Assembly: GCA_018336035.1 (NCBI GenBank)
Contig: JAGXRD010000140.1
Span: forward strand, 1 to 50,932
Reading direction: 5' to 3'
From: Alphaproteobacteria bacterium
GTDB taxonomy: Bacteria > Pseudomonadota > Alphaproteobacteria > Ferrovibrionales > Ferrovibrionaceae
Length of the DNA stretch: 50,932 nucleotides
Shown: in pieces, positions 9,956-17,526 of the stretch
Layout of the letters: every line of letters starts with the position of its first letter
How positions within the stretch are numbered: the stretch's first letter is position 1
Position numbers and translations under genes: made by a program
Notes under the pieces: generated by a model
The model's database searches: none
What the model saw: only the letters and a program-made list of their open reading frames with translations
Told to the model about the DNA's origin: nothing

Positions 9956-10878
9956 AGGCGACGGCGCAGCTCGGTCTGCTGCGACAGGCGCGCCTGGTCC
10001 ATCATGAACTGCTGCAGCTTTTCCATCGCCGGACGCGGCATCGGATCCTGGCCGCTCAGCATCAGCGTGAGCGCGACGCGACTGACGCCGATGCGCTGGG
10101 CCAGCTGATCAAGCGACAGCGCCGCCATCTTGCAGGCCTGCGAGACCGCCACGATCGAGCCCTTCTCGACAAAGAAGCGGCCCCACTGTTCCTTCACATT
10201 CAGCTTGGCCGGCAGGCTGGGCATCGACGACGCCAGCGACGGGACTGCGGGGCGCGCGGCGACCGCATCGGGCGGCAGCAATGCGCCGGCGGCTGGCGTA
10301 ACCGGATTGTTGCTTGGCGAGGAGGCGCGGCGCGGCGTCGCCGACAGTTGCGGCGGCGGCGGTGCCGGCGAGAATTCCTCCAGCCGCGGCGCCTTTTCAA
10401 TACTGTCCTGCAGCAGCGCGCGCACGGACTCGATCAGCTCTTCGCTGATCGGCGGCGCCAGTTCGTACTCTTCGCCGAAGCGGTCGTAGTATTGCGCGAT
10501 CTCGCTGAGGCGATCGAGCCGGCGCATCAGGAATTCGCGGCTGCCCAGCGGCAGGCGGCGACCCGAGCGCGTGATGTTGATCAGGTAGATGCGCGTGGTA
10601 TCGAGTTCGAGGATGGTGATCTTCCAGCGGATCTTCGACAGATGCTTGCGCAGCGGCTTCTGCTTGGTCTCGTCGAATTCCGGGATGCGGCCATCGACCA
10701 GATCGACGAAGACGTAGAAATGCTCCATCTTTTCGACGAAGCGTTTGTAATCGGAGAAGTTAGCGGAGAGATTCTGCTCGTTGCGGCAAAAGGCGAGCAG
10801 CTCGCGGCTCTGGTTTTCCACCACGCCGACCAGCTTCAGGGTTTCCTGAACCACCGGTTTGAGAGTTGCCTGCTTCAC
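9952..10878 (-). CDS. Unrecognised protein with a C-terminal helix-turn-helix
   Basis: This 308-residue cytosolic protein has three visible parts. Residues 1-165 form a mixed charged domain with alternating hydrophobic strands (KITILELDTTRIYLINITRSG) that I do not recognise. Residues 166-225 are a Pro/Ala/Ser-rich linker. Residues 248-290 look like a small Cro/XRE-type helix-turn-helix (MAALSLDQLAQRIGVSRVALTLMLSG, written here by ends only: M251 to G276). An odd point is that the putative DNA-binding unit is C-terminal, behind a flexible tether. It is monocistronic, convergent with gltX and its partner. It may be a regulator, but no target is evident and the helix-turn-helix call is by eye. 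Confidence 0.75.
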   Translation of the reverse strand: MKQATLKPVVQETLKLVGVVENQSRELLAFCRNEQNLSANFSDYKRFVEKMEHFYVFVDLVDGRIPEFDETKQKPLRKHLSKIRWKITILELDTTRIYLINITRSGRRLPLGSREFLMRRLDRLSEIAQYYDRFGEEYELAPPISEELIESVRALLQDSIEKAPRLEEFSPAPPPPQLSATPRRASSPSNNPVTPAAGALLPPDAVAARPAVPSLASSMPSLPAKLNVKEQWGRFFVEKGSIVAVSQACKMAALSLDQLAQRIGVSRVALTLMLSGQDPMPRPAMEKLQQFMMDQARLSQQTELRRRL

Positions 10879-11035
10879 CGCGTTTCTCGCGCTGCCTGCC
10901 GTTGAAGGTCGCCTGACTTTAGGCCACTGAATCTGTCCTAATTTTGGCAGAGAACCGGGTCTGCAACAACAAAACCTGCAGGTGCAGGCCGCATGTCACA
11001 ACTTTATCACTTTTGCGAAGGTTTGGTTAACGCCT

Positions 11036-11482
11036 TCAACTCGCAGGCAAATCATGCGGGGCGCAGTAAAGGCTGGCGGCCCGCAGACTGCGGCAGTAGT
11101 CCAGCGCGGCGGCGCGGTCGGCAAAACCGCCGACCAGAAGGCGCACCACCTTGCCGCGCTGGCCGCCGAGGTCGATCTCGACATAGCGCCGGTCGGCGGT
11201 CCGCAATTGCGGAAATCTGTCCGCCAGTCGCGGCCAGGCGGCCTCGGCCTCGACCAGCGTCTTGTAGCTGGCGACATGGCCGGCAAAGCGCAGGGGCGCC
11301 GGCGGCGCCGGGATGGCTGCAACTTCGATCTTCGCTTCTGGGACGGCTGGTTTAGGGGCCTCGACCGCCATCGGGGGCTCAACCACCATGATGGGCTCGC
11401 CCTCGGGCGTCTCGGCGCAGCCGGCGAGGAAGGCCGGAATGGCCAGCAGGACCAGGAGAAGTCCGGCCGGCCGCAGGCTCAT
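11036..11482 (-). CDS. SPOR-domain lipoprotein
   Basis: The 148-residue product has a lipoprotein signal peptide with lipobox LAGC and lipidated cysteine C22. A Pro/Val-rich linker (about 23-62) leads to a C-terminal SPOR-like domain (about 63-143) with the paired strand pattern GHVASYKT and VRLLVGGFADRAAALDYC. SPOR domains bind denuded septal peptidoglycan in the periplasm. The start overlaps the stop of the upstream 69-residue gene by ATGA, implying coupled translation. Domain assignment rests on pattern only and is moderately secure. Confidence 0.8.
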   Translation of the reverse strand: MSLRPAGLLLVLLAIPAFLAGCAETPEGEPIMVVEPPMAVEAPKPAVPEAKIEVAAIPAPPAPLRFAGHVASYKTLVEAEAAWPRLADRFPQLRTADRRYVEIDLGGQRGKVVRLLVGGFADRAAALDYCRSLRAASLYCAPHDLPAS

Positions 11483-11688
11483 TTCTCGGTCAGCTTGAAC
11501 AGATTGCGGTCCAGCAGGGCGCTGACCGACACCGTCTTGGTGCTGCTGGAGTCGCGCTCGTTGATCAGTTGGACGTGCAGCGCGTCCTCACCCGGAAACT
11601 GGATCAATCGCGCCACGCGCCAGACAAATCCCTGACGCTGCTCGAAACGCTGGCCCGGCACGATGTCCTGGGCGGAAAACTTTGCCAT
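11479..11688 (-). CDS. Conserved small protein of unknown function
   Basis: This is a 69-residue soluble protein starting MAKFSAQDIVPGQRFEQ. It looks like a small beta-rich fold and has no signal peptide or membrane span. The ATG at 11688 is preceded by a purine-rich AGGTGTTTTCAG stretch. Its stop overlaps the start of the SPOR lipoprotein gene by four bases. I do not recognise a family name. Even codon use and coupling support it as a real gene. Confidence 0.75.
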   Translation of the reverse strand: MAKFSAQDIVPGQRFEQRQGFVWRVARLIQFPGEDALHVQLINERDSSSTKTVSVSALLDRNLFKLTEK

Positions 11689-11757
11689 CTGAAAACACCT
11701 TGAATCGCTGCGGTGAAGCTAGCGCATTTCAACTTCCGCCGCCAACAGGCGGGACTG

Positions 11758-11982
11758 TCAGGCGACCTGACGGATTGCGAAAACAAATACGCCGTCGCGC
11801 TCCTCGGCCGACAGTAGGGTGAAGCCGGACGTCTCGCAGAGCGCGGTAATGTCCCGCAGGGCGCCCGGATCGGTCGCTTCCACGGTCAGGGTCTCACCTG
11901 CAGGAACGGCTTTCATCGCCTTTTTGGTGCGCAGCACCGGCAACGGGCAGTTCAGGCCTTTCAGGTCGAGGATATCGCTCAT
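11758..11982 (-). CDS. tusA: TusA/SirA-family sulfur carrier
   Basis: The 74-residue protein is a whole TusA domain. The motif LNCPLPVLRTKKA carries the persulfide-forming cysteine C12 in the CPxP turn. TusA proteins carry sulfane sulfur in the cytosol for tRNA thiolation, molybdenum cofactor synthesis or sulfur-oxidation pathways. It is divergent from a YeeE/YedE transporter gene across a 94-bp spacer with overlapping promoters. This TusA-YeeE pairing is a recurring arrangement and suggests use of sulfur taken up by the transporter. The specific role (tRNA modification versus thiosulfate use) is inferred, not shown. Confidence 0.93.
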   Translation of the reverse strand: MSDILDLKGLNCPLPVLRTKKAMKAVPAGETLTVEATDPGALRDITALCETSGFTLLSAEERDGVFVFAIRQVA

Positions 11983-12008
11983 GGGTTACAGCTCGGGGTC
12001 GCGCGCAT

Positions 12009-12038
12009 TTAACATGACAAGTTGTTGATTAATATAAT
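12009..12038 (+). promoter_or_regulatory. Promoter for the YeeE/YedE gene
   Basis: TTAACA at 12009-12014 and a perfect TATAAT at 12033-12038 are spaced by 18 bp. The start codon at 12077 would leave a leader of about 30 nt. It overlaps the opposite promoter for tusA. Confidence 0.6.
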
Positions 12039-12059
12039 ACTTCACCTCGCCAATGTAAA
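12031..12059 (-). promoter_or_regulatory. Promoter for tusA, overlapping the divergent one
   Basis: On the minus strand TTTACA (12059-12054) and TATATT (12036-12031) are spaced by 17 bp. The -10 elements of the two divergent promoters share bases 12033-12036, so the two polymerases could not bind together. Confidence 0.5.
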
Positions 12060-12076
12060 TCCGGTATCCTGCCGGC

Positions 12077-13183
12077 ATGCTGGTTCTCGACTCTCCTGCC
12101 CATCTCGCCAATCTCGGCGGTCTACTGCTTGGCCTGGTTTTCGGCGCCGTGGTCCAGCGCAGCAACTTCTGCACCATGGGCGCGATCAGCGACATGGTGC
12201 TGATGGGCGACAAAAACCGCCTGCGCAGCTGGGTGCTGGCCATCGCGGTCGCCATGCTGGGCAGCCAGCTGCTGCACCTGGGCGGGCTGATCGACCTCAA
12301 AGCCTCGATCTATACCGGCACCAGCGTGAACTGGCTGGGCGCCCTGCTCGGCGGGCTGCTGTTCGGCTTCGGCATGGTGCAGGCCAGCGGCTGCGGTAAC
12401 CGCACCCTGGTGCGCTTCGGTGCCGGCAACCTGAAATCCCTGGTGGTCGTGCTGATGATCGGCATTGCTGGCTATGCAACGCTGCGCGGCCTGCTCGGTC
12501 CGCTGCGGCTCTGGCTCGAAACCGGCACGGCCGTAAATCTCAAGTCATTCGGTATCGCCAGCCAGGCGCTGCCCGACCTGCTGTCGCGCGCCTCGGGTCT
12601 CGATGCGACGTCGCTGCGCTGGATACTCGCGCTGGCGCTGCCGGCGCTGCTGCTGGCCTGGGTGTTCCGCGATGCGCGATTCCGCTCAAAGCCCGTGCTG
12701 ATTTTCGGCGGTGTGGTGGTGGGACTGGTGATCGTGGGCGGCTGGGCCGTCACCGGCATTCTCGGCGCCGACGATTTCGAACCGGTGCCGCTCGCCTCGA
12801 TGACCTTCGTGGCACCCGTCGGAAACACGCTGCAATACCTGATGACCTTCACCGGTGCGCGGCTGGATTTCGGCATCAGTACGGTGTTCGGCGTGATCCT
12901 CGGCGCTTTCGTCATGGCTAAGGCAAATGGCAGCTTCCGCATCGAGGGCTTCACCAGCGCGCAGGATCTGCTGTCGCATCTGCTGGGCGGCATCCTGATG
13001 GGAGTCGGCGGCGTGCTGGCACTGGGCTGCACCGTCGGCCAGGGCCTGACCGGGATTGCAACCCTGGCGCTGGGCAGCTTTGTCGCAGTCGGCGGGATCG
13101 TGATTGGCGGCATCCTGGGGGTCCGCTATCTTGAGGAAGGCAACCTTGGTGGCGCCTTCCGCGCGATGCTGGCGCGCGACTAA
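12077..13183 (+). CDS. YeeE/YedE family thiosulfate/sulfur-compound transporter
   Basis: This 368-residue polytopic inner-membrane protein has the three conserved cysteine motifs of the YeeE/YedE (TsuA-like) family: SNFCTMGA with C32, ASGCGNRT with C106, and LALGCTVGQGLTG with the cysteine near 318. In the thiosulfate transporter TsuA these cysteines line the path and relay the substrate. The duplicated half-structure and about nine hydrophobic spans are visible. It is divergent from tusA and 31 bp upstream of the CcdA-like gene, so the region could form a sulfur uptake and redox unit. The exact substrate is inferred from the family. Confidence 0.92.
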   Translation: MLVLDSPAHLANLGGLLLGLVFGAVVQRSNFCTMGAISDMVLMGDKNRLRSWVLAIAVAMLGSQLLHLGGLIDLKASIYTGTSVNWLGALLGGLLFGFGMVQASGCGNRTLVRFGAGNLKSLVVVLMIGIAGYATLRGLLGPLRLWLETGTAVNLKSFGIASQALPDLLSRASGLDATSLRWILALALPALLLAWVFRDARFRSKPVLIFGGVVVGLVIVGGWAVTGILGADDFEPVPLASMTFVAPVGNTLQYLMTFTGARLDFGISTVFGVILGAFVMAKANGSFRIEGFTSAQDLLSHLLGGILMGVGGVLALGCTVGQGLTGIATLALGSFVAVGGIVIGGILGVRYLEEGNLGGAFRAMLARD

Positions 13184-13214
13184 CTGTTACTCCTCCTGGG
13201 GAGCATTCCCGCAG

Positions 13215-13961
13215 ATGAGCGGTCTCGACATTTCCTATGCCGGTGCGGCTGGCGCCGGGCTGATCAGTTTCCTCAGTCCCTGCGTGCTGCCACTGGTGCC
13301 GGCCTATCTGAGCTATATGGCGGGCACCACGCTGGAGAGCATGCTCGACGAGCCCCATGAATCAAAGGCCGCACTGACGCGCCGCGTCTTCGTCTCCGCG
13401 CTGGCCTTCGTGATCGGCTTTTCCACCGTCTTCATCGCGATGGGCGCCAGCGCCTCGGCCCTCAACCGCCTGATCATCGAGAATATCGATCTCCTGGGCA
13501 AAGTCGCGGGCGCGGTGATCGTGCTGTTCGGCCTGCATTACATGGGCCTGCTGAAAATCCCGCTGCTGTATCGCGAAGCGCGTTTCCAAACCAGGGAGAG
13601 TTCGACCGGCCTGGTCGGCGCCTATCTGCTGGGGCTGGCCTTTGCCTTCGGCTGGACGCCCTGCATCGGTCCGATCCTGGCCACCATCCTCACCGTGGCG
13701 GCCAGCCGCGACGATCTTGGCTATGGCATCTCGCTGCTGGCGACCTATGCGCTGGGCCTGGGCATCCCGTTCCTGCTCGCCGCCCTGGCGGTTCGGCCCT
13801 TCATGCGGTTCATGCAGCGCTTTCGCCGCCACCTGCGCAAGGTGGAGATTGGTGCCGGCGCATTGCTGGTGGCGACCGGCATCCTGATCTTCACCAACAG
13901 CCTCGGGCAGTTCAGCTACTTCCTGCTCGACCTGTTCCCCTGGCTGGCGACCATCGGCTGA
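13215..13961 (+). CDS. ccdA: CcdA/DsbD-type transmembrane thiol-electron carrier
   Basis: This 248-residue protein has about six membrane spans and the two cysteine positions of the CcdA fold, FLSPCVLPLVPAYLSYMAG with C23 and WTPCIGPIL with C150. CcdA moves reducing equivalents from cytosolic thioredoxin to periplasmic thiol proteins used in cytochrome c maturation or other repair. The open frame extends upstream, but the ATG at 13215 with GGGGAG about ten bases before it gives the family N-terminus. It follows the YeeE/YedE gene by 31 bp on the same strand, suggesting cotranscription; reducing power for sulfur handling is a possible link. Confidence 0.92.
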   Translation: MSGLDISYAGAAGAGLISFLSPCVLPLVPAYLSYMAGTTLESMLDEPHESKAALTRRVFVSALAFVIGFSTVFIAMGASASALNRLIIENIDLLGKVAGAVIVLFGLHYMGLLKIPLLYREARFQTRESSTGLVGAYLLGLAFAFGWTPCIGPILATILTVAASRDDLGYGISLLATYALGLGIPFLLAALAVRPFMRFMQRFRRHLRKVEIGAGALLVATGILIFTNSLGQFSYFLLDLFPWLATIG

Positions 13962-14071
13962 TTGCCGCCCCCTGCTGCGGCCAAGCCGCCCTGACACAAT
14001 CCCGCCACAGTCTGGTCACTGGACCTGACAGGCCCGCGAACCCACTGTTCTTTGCAAGTCTAGGAGGAATT

Positions 14072-14551
14072 GTGGCTCAAACAGAAGAGAACAGCGCGCG
14101 TGCGCAGGGCGTCGGTATGGCCCGTACCGGCTCCAGTTCCGAGGGCGAGGCTGAGCGCGAGACCAGTGCAAAACCGGCCCAAGCGCATCCGCGGCTGCGC
14201 GTGATGGTGCTGGAAGACGAACCGCTCGCCGCCATGGCGCTGGAGGACATGCTGGTCGATCTCGGCTTCATCACCCTGGGCCCGTTCATGGAGCTGGATG
14301 ACGCCACCGATTTCGTGCGCGACCATGCTGCGGAAATCGACGTCGCCATCCTGGACGTGAATATCCATGGCGATCTCAGCTTCGATCTTGCCGCCCTGCT
14401 GCAGCAGCGCAACATCCCCTTCTTCTTCTGCAGTGGGTACAGCAAGGACAGCTTTGATCCGCGCTGGCGCCGCTGGCCCAATCTGGGCAAGCAGTATACC
14501 GAGGCCCGCCTGACCGCGATGATTGAGGAAGCCAGCGGCTTGAAAGTCTGA
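14072..14551 (+). CDS. Single-domain response regulator
   Basis: The 159-residue protein has an unstructured N-terminal extension (about 1-40) and one receiver domain with no output domain. Acidic pocket residues are E48-D49-E50 (LEDE), the phosphoacceptor is D95 (ILDVN), the Thr/Ser position is S121 in FFFCSGY, and the lysine is K140. The proline that normally follows the lysine is absent (GKQY). Such stand-alone receivers act as phosphate sinks or relays in chemotaxis and stress pathways. The start is a GTG four bases after AGGAGG; an internal ATG at 14117 is an alternative. No histidine kinase is adjacent. Confidence 0.9.
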   Translation: MAQTEENSARAQGVGMARTGSSSEGEAERETSAKPAQAHPRLRVMVLEDEPLAAMALEDMLVDLGFITLGPFMELDDATDFVRDHAAEIDVAILDVNIHGDLSFDLAALLQQRNIPFFFCSGYSKDSFDPRWRRWPNLGKQYTEARLTAMIEEASGLKV

Positions 14552-14553
14552 GC

Positions 14554-14589
14554 GGCTTTTCGCTACAAACTTTTTTGTAGCGAAAAGCC
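14554..14589. promoter_or_regulatory. Perfect 16-bp palindrome upstream of tupBCA
   Basis: GGCTTTTCGCTACAAA at 14554-14569 is followed by CTTT and its exact complement at 14574-14589. No U-tract follows on either strand, so it is not a canonical intrinsic terminator. The core TCGCTACAAA..TTTGTAGCGA resembles in layout the palindromic molybdate/tungstate (ModE-type) operators, and it lies 61 bp before the tungstate transporter start with a TTATAC -10-like element at 14604-14609. An operator role is inferred. A hairpin acting at the 3' end of the response-regulator transcript remains possible. Confidence 0.55.
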
Positions 14590-14649
14590 AAATAAAAACA
14601 AAGTTATACCCTCTTTCCCAGCCCCCGGGTTTTCGGCTAAGCCGGTCCG

Positions 14650-15357
14650 GTGAACACGATTTCAGAAGCCTTTCTGCTGTCGCTGCAGATGATGGCGCAG
14701 CTCGATCCCGAGTTGCTGCGCATCATCGGCCTGTCGCTGCGCGTCAGCCTGACGGCCGTGATCATCGGCAGCATCATCGGCCTGCCGCTCGGCGCCCTGC
14801 TGGCCCTCACCCGCTTCCCCGGCCGCGACGCCTGCATCGTCGTGCTCAATGCCTGCATGGGTCTGCCGCCGGTCGTGGTCGGACTCGTCGTGTATCTGAT
14901 CCTGTCGCGCTCCGGTCCGCTCGGTACCCTTGGCTGGCTGTTCACGCCGGCCGGCATGGTGATGGCGCAAGTGGTGCTGATCACGCCAATCGTGGCCGCC
15001 TTGTCGCGCCAGACGGTGGCTGATCTCTGGGTCGAATATGAAGAACAGCTTCGTTCGCTTGGCCTGACGCCGATGAAAGCCATCGCTACATTGCTGTGGG
15101 ACGGGCGCTATTCGCTCACCACCGCCGTCTTCGCCGGCTTCGGCCGCGCCATTGCCGAGGTCGGCGCCATCATCATCGTCGGCGGCAACATCAATGGCTT
15201 CACCCGCACGATGACCACCGCGATTTCGCTGGAAACCAGCCGCGGCGATCTCGCGCTCGCCATGGCGCTCGGCATCGTGCTGCTCGCTATCGCCATCAGC
15301 ATCAACGCCGCCGCAACGGCCGCCGGCAATGCCGCGCGTCGCCGGCAGGGCGCGTGA
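14650..15357 (+). CDS. tupB: Tungstate ABC transporter permease
   Basis: This 235-residue inner-membrane permease has about five or six spans and the EAA-type loop contacting the ATPase (ALSRQTVADLWVEYEEQLRSLG then the AEVGAIIIVGGN segment). The AxxEVGxxxxVGGNI stretch is typical of TupB-like permeases of tungstate and related oxyanion systems. The start is a GTG with weak ribosome binding site. The ATPase and binding-protein genes follow, spaced by 17 and 20 bp. Substrate assignment rests mainly on the TupA partner. Confidence 0.9.
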   Translation: MNTISEAFLLSLQMMAQLDPELLRIIGLSLRVSLTAVIIGSIIGLPLGALLALTRFPGRDACIVVLNACMGLPPVVVGLVVYLILSRSGPLGTLGWLFTPAGMVMAQVVLITPIVAALSRQTVADLWVEYEEQLRSLGLTPMKAIATLLWDGRYSLTTAVFAGFGRAIAEVGAIIIVGGNINGFTRTMTTAISLETSRGDLALAMALGIVLLAIAISINAAATAAGNAARRRQGA

Positions 15358-15374
15358 AGGTGGGAGCCGCAGAG

Positions 15375-16109
15375 ATGCACGCGCGCCTCTCCCTTCTACC
15401 GCTCCAGCTTGAGGATGTCGGCTACAGTGTGAATGGCCAGCGCCTGATCGGTGGCATCACCCTGCGCTTTGAACACGGCGCACCGACGCTGGTGCTCGGT
15501 CCCAACGGTGCGGGCAAGAGCCTGCTGCTGCGGCTCTGTCATAGCCTGATTCAACCGACGACCGGCAAGGTCTCGTGGCTCGGTCCATCGGGCCGCAATC
15601 CGCAGAGCCGGCGCTTCGACCAGGCCATGGTGTTCCAGAAGCCGGTGCTGCTGCGCCGCTCGGTGTTGGAGAATGTGGAGTTTCCGCTCAAGCTGCGCGG
15701 CCTGAATGCGACGACGCGGCGCGACAAGGCGATGGCGGTGCTGGACCGCGTCGGCCTCGCAGGATTGGCGCAACGCCCCGCCCGCGTGCTCTCGGGCGGC
15801 GAGCAGCAGCGACTGGCGCTGGCGCGCGCCTGGGCGCTGGAGCCGCAAATTCTGTTTCTGGATGAGCCGTCGGCAGCGCTCGATCCCGGCGCGACGCGTC
15901 AGGTGGAAGCCATCATCGAAAGCATTGCCGCCAGCGGCACCAAGATCGTGATGACCACGCATGACCTCGGTCAGGCCAAGCGGCTGGCCGACGATATCAT
16001 CTTCCTGCATCGCGGCAGCGTGGCGGAACGCACGCCGTCCGCCGAGTTTTTCAACCAGCCGCACAGCGACGCGGCCCGTGCTTTTGTCCAAGGCGATCTG
16101 ACCTGGTAA
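15375..16109 (+). CDS. tupC: Tungstate ABC transporter ATP-binding protein
   Basis: This 244-residue nucleotide-binding subunit has Walker A GPNGAGKS at 42-49, Q-loop MVFQKPVLLRRSV, the ABC signature LSGGEQQRLALARA, Walker B ILFLDEPSAALD and switch histidine in MTTHDLGQAKRL. It drives transport through TupB. The ATG at 15375 has GGGAG eight bases upstream; a GTG at 15354 overlapping the tupB stop is an alternative start that adds seven residues. It lacks the C-terminal molybdate-binding domain of ModC, which supports a Tup rather than Mod system. Confidence 0.92.
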   Translation: MHARLSLLPLQLEDVGYSVNGQRLIGGITLRFEHGAPTLVLGPNGAGKSLLLRLCHSLIQPTTGKVSWLGPSGRNPQSRRFDQAMVFQKPVLLRRSVLENVEFPLKLRGLNATTRRDKAMAVLDRVGLAGLAQRPARVLSGGEQQRLALARAWALEPQILFLDEPSAALDPGATRQVEAIIESIAASGTKIVMTTHDLGQAKRLADDIIFLHRGSVAERTPSAEFFNQPHSDAARAFVQGDLTW

Positions 16110-16129
16110 CGATCCAACGGAGGAAAAAC

Positions 16130-16966
16130 ATGAATCGTCGTCATCTTCTCGGTCTTGCCGCCGGCTTTGCGCTCGCCCTCAGCAGCACTCCCACTCTGGC
16201 GCAGGACAAGTTCATCGTCGTGGCCAGCACGACTTCGACCGAGCAGTCCGGCCTGTTCGGCCATATCCTGCCCGCCTTCACCAAGAAGACCGGCATCCAG
16301 GTGCGCGTCGTGGCGCAGGGCACTGGCCAGGCACTCAAGACCGGCGAACAGGGCAATGCCGATGTCGTCTTCGTGCATGATCCGGTCGCCGAGCAGAAAT
16401 TCGTCGATGCCGGCTTCGGTATCGATCGCCGCCTGGTGATGTACAACGACTTCGTCATCGTCGGCCCGAAGAGCGATCCAGCCAGGGTCGCCAATACCAA
16501 GGATGTGGTCGCCGCCTACAAGAAGATCGCCGCCGCCAAGGCGCCGTTCGCCTCGCGCGGCGACAGTTCGGGGACGCACGCGGCCGAACTGCGCCTGTGG
16601 AAGGAAGCCGATATCGACGTGAAGACCGCCGGCGCCGGCTGGTATCGCGAGACCGGTTCGGGCATGGGCCCGACGCTGAATACCGCCAGCGGCATGAACG
16701 CCTATGCCTTCACCGACCGCGGCACCTGGCTCAGCTTCAAGAACCGCGGCGACCTGGTGATCGCCGTGCAGGGCGATGTCAGGCTGTTCAACCAGTATGG
16801 CGTGATGCTGGTCAATCCCGCCAGGCATGCCCATGTGAAGGTCGCTGAGGGCAAGGCCTTCATGGACTGGATCACCTCGAAGGAAGGTCAGGATGCCATC
16901 GCCACCTACAAGATCGAAGGCGAGCAGCTGTTTTTTCCCAACTATAAGCCCGGCGTGAATAGCTGA
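16130..16966 (+). CDS. tupA: Periplasmic tungstate-binding protein
   Basis: The 278-residue protein has a signal peptide (MNRRHLLGLA start, cleavage after A24, TLA-QDK). The mature N-terminus carries ASTTSTEQSG (32-41), the TTTS-type motif that in TupA proteins coordinates the oxyanion, and the SRGDSSGTHAAE segment is also a family hallmark. It would deliver tungstate with very high affinity to TupBC for tungsten- or molybdenum-cofactor enzymes. A strong GGAGGA precedes the ATG. No tungstoenzyme gene lies in the window. Confidence 0.94.
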   Translation: MNRRHLLGLAAGFALALSSTPTLAQDKFIVVASTTSTEQSGLFGHILPAFTKKTGIQVRVVAQGTGQALKTGEQGNADVVFVHDPVAEQKFVDAGFGIDRRLVMYNDFVIVGPKSDPARVANTKDVVAAYKKIAAAKAPFASRGDSSGTHAAELRLWKEADIDVKTAGAGWYRETGSGMGPTLNTASGMNAYAFTDRGTWLSFKNRGDLVIAVQGDVRLFNQYGVMLVNPARHAHVKVAEGKAFMDWITSKEGQDAIATYKIEGEQLFFPNYKPGVNS

Positions 16967-17018
16967 GTTTACCGATCCCGTGTTTCCTTCTACCATTGTG
17001 CAAATGGCAGGAGGAAAC

Positions 17019-17486
17019 ATGGACATGCAGGCATTGCTGCAGGCCTTCAGTGCAGCCGTACAGAACCGCGACGGCAAGGCCTTTGCCGCACTCTTCACCG
17101 AAGATGCGGTCTATCACGATGTTTTCTACGGCGCTTTCCAAGGCCGTCAGAAGATCGCCGAACTGGTCGATGACTGGTTCTTCCGCACCGCGGAAGATTT
17201 TCGCTGGCACCTGCATGATCCGGTCAGCAACGGCACGACCCTCTATGCGCGCTATACCTTCTCCTACAAATCGCTGCTGCCCGAGGCCAATGGCAAGCGC
17301 GTGATGTTCGAGGGCGTGGCGATTTATACGCTGCGTGACGGCCTGATCGCCGACTACCGCGAAGTCGCCAATACCGGGCCTGCCCTGCTCGATCTCGGCT
17401 TCCCGCCGGAGCGGGTGGCGAAAATCCTCGCCCGCGAAGGTGCGGCCTTGAAAAGCCGGGCCGAGGCCAAGCCGCACCTCGGTTAG
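17019..17486 (+). CDS. SnoaL-like/NTF2-fold protein
   Basis: The 155-residue protein has the typical start of the NTF2-like fold (LLQAFSAAVQNRDGKAFAALFTEDAVYHDVFYGAFQG is the helix-strand unit, residues about 5-41) followed by strands of the cone-shaped pocket. Such proteins are small cytosolic enzymes or ligand binders, often annotated as nuclear transport factor 2 family. AGGAGG at 17009-17014 serves the ATG at 17019; the in-frame ATG at 17025 is an equally spaced alternative. It follows tupA by 52 bp but no functional link is apparent. Confidence 0.82.
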   Translation: MDMQALLQAFSAAVQNRDGKAFAALFTEDAVYHDVFYGAFQGRQKIAELVDDWFFRTAEDFRWHLHDPVSNGTTLYARYTFSYKSLLPEANGKRVMFEGVAIYTLRDGLIADYREVANTGPALLDLGFPPERVAKILAREGAALKSRAEAKPHLG

Positions 17487-17526
17487 CCTCTAGCCCGACT
17501 CGGGCGCGATCCGCTATGCAGGCAGC

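Noticed and set aside
14554-14589. Intrinsic terminator for the response-regulator gene
   Set aside because: The stem is perfect but neither strand has a U-tract after it; listed as a palindrome instead.
17487-17526. LexA box before the SRAP gene
   Set aside because: No GTTC-N7-GTTC or its complement is present in the short spacer.
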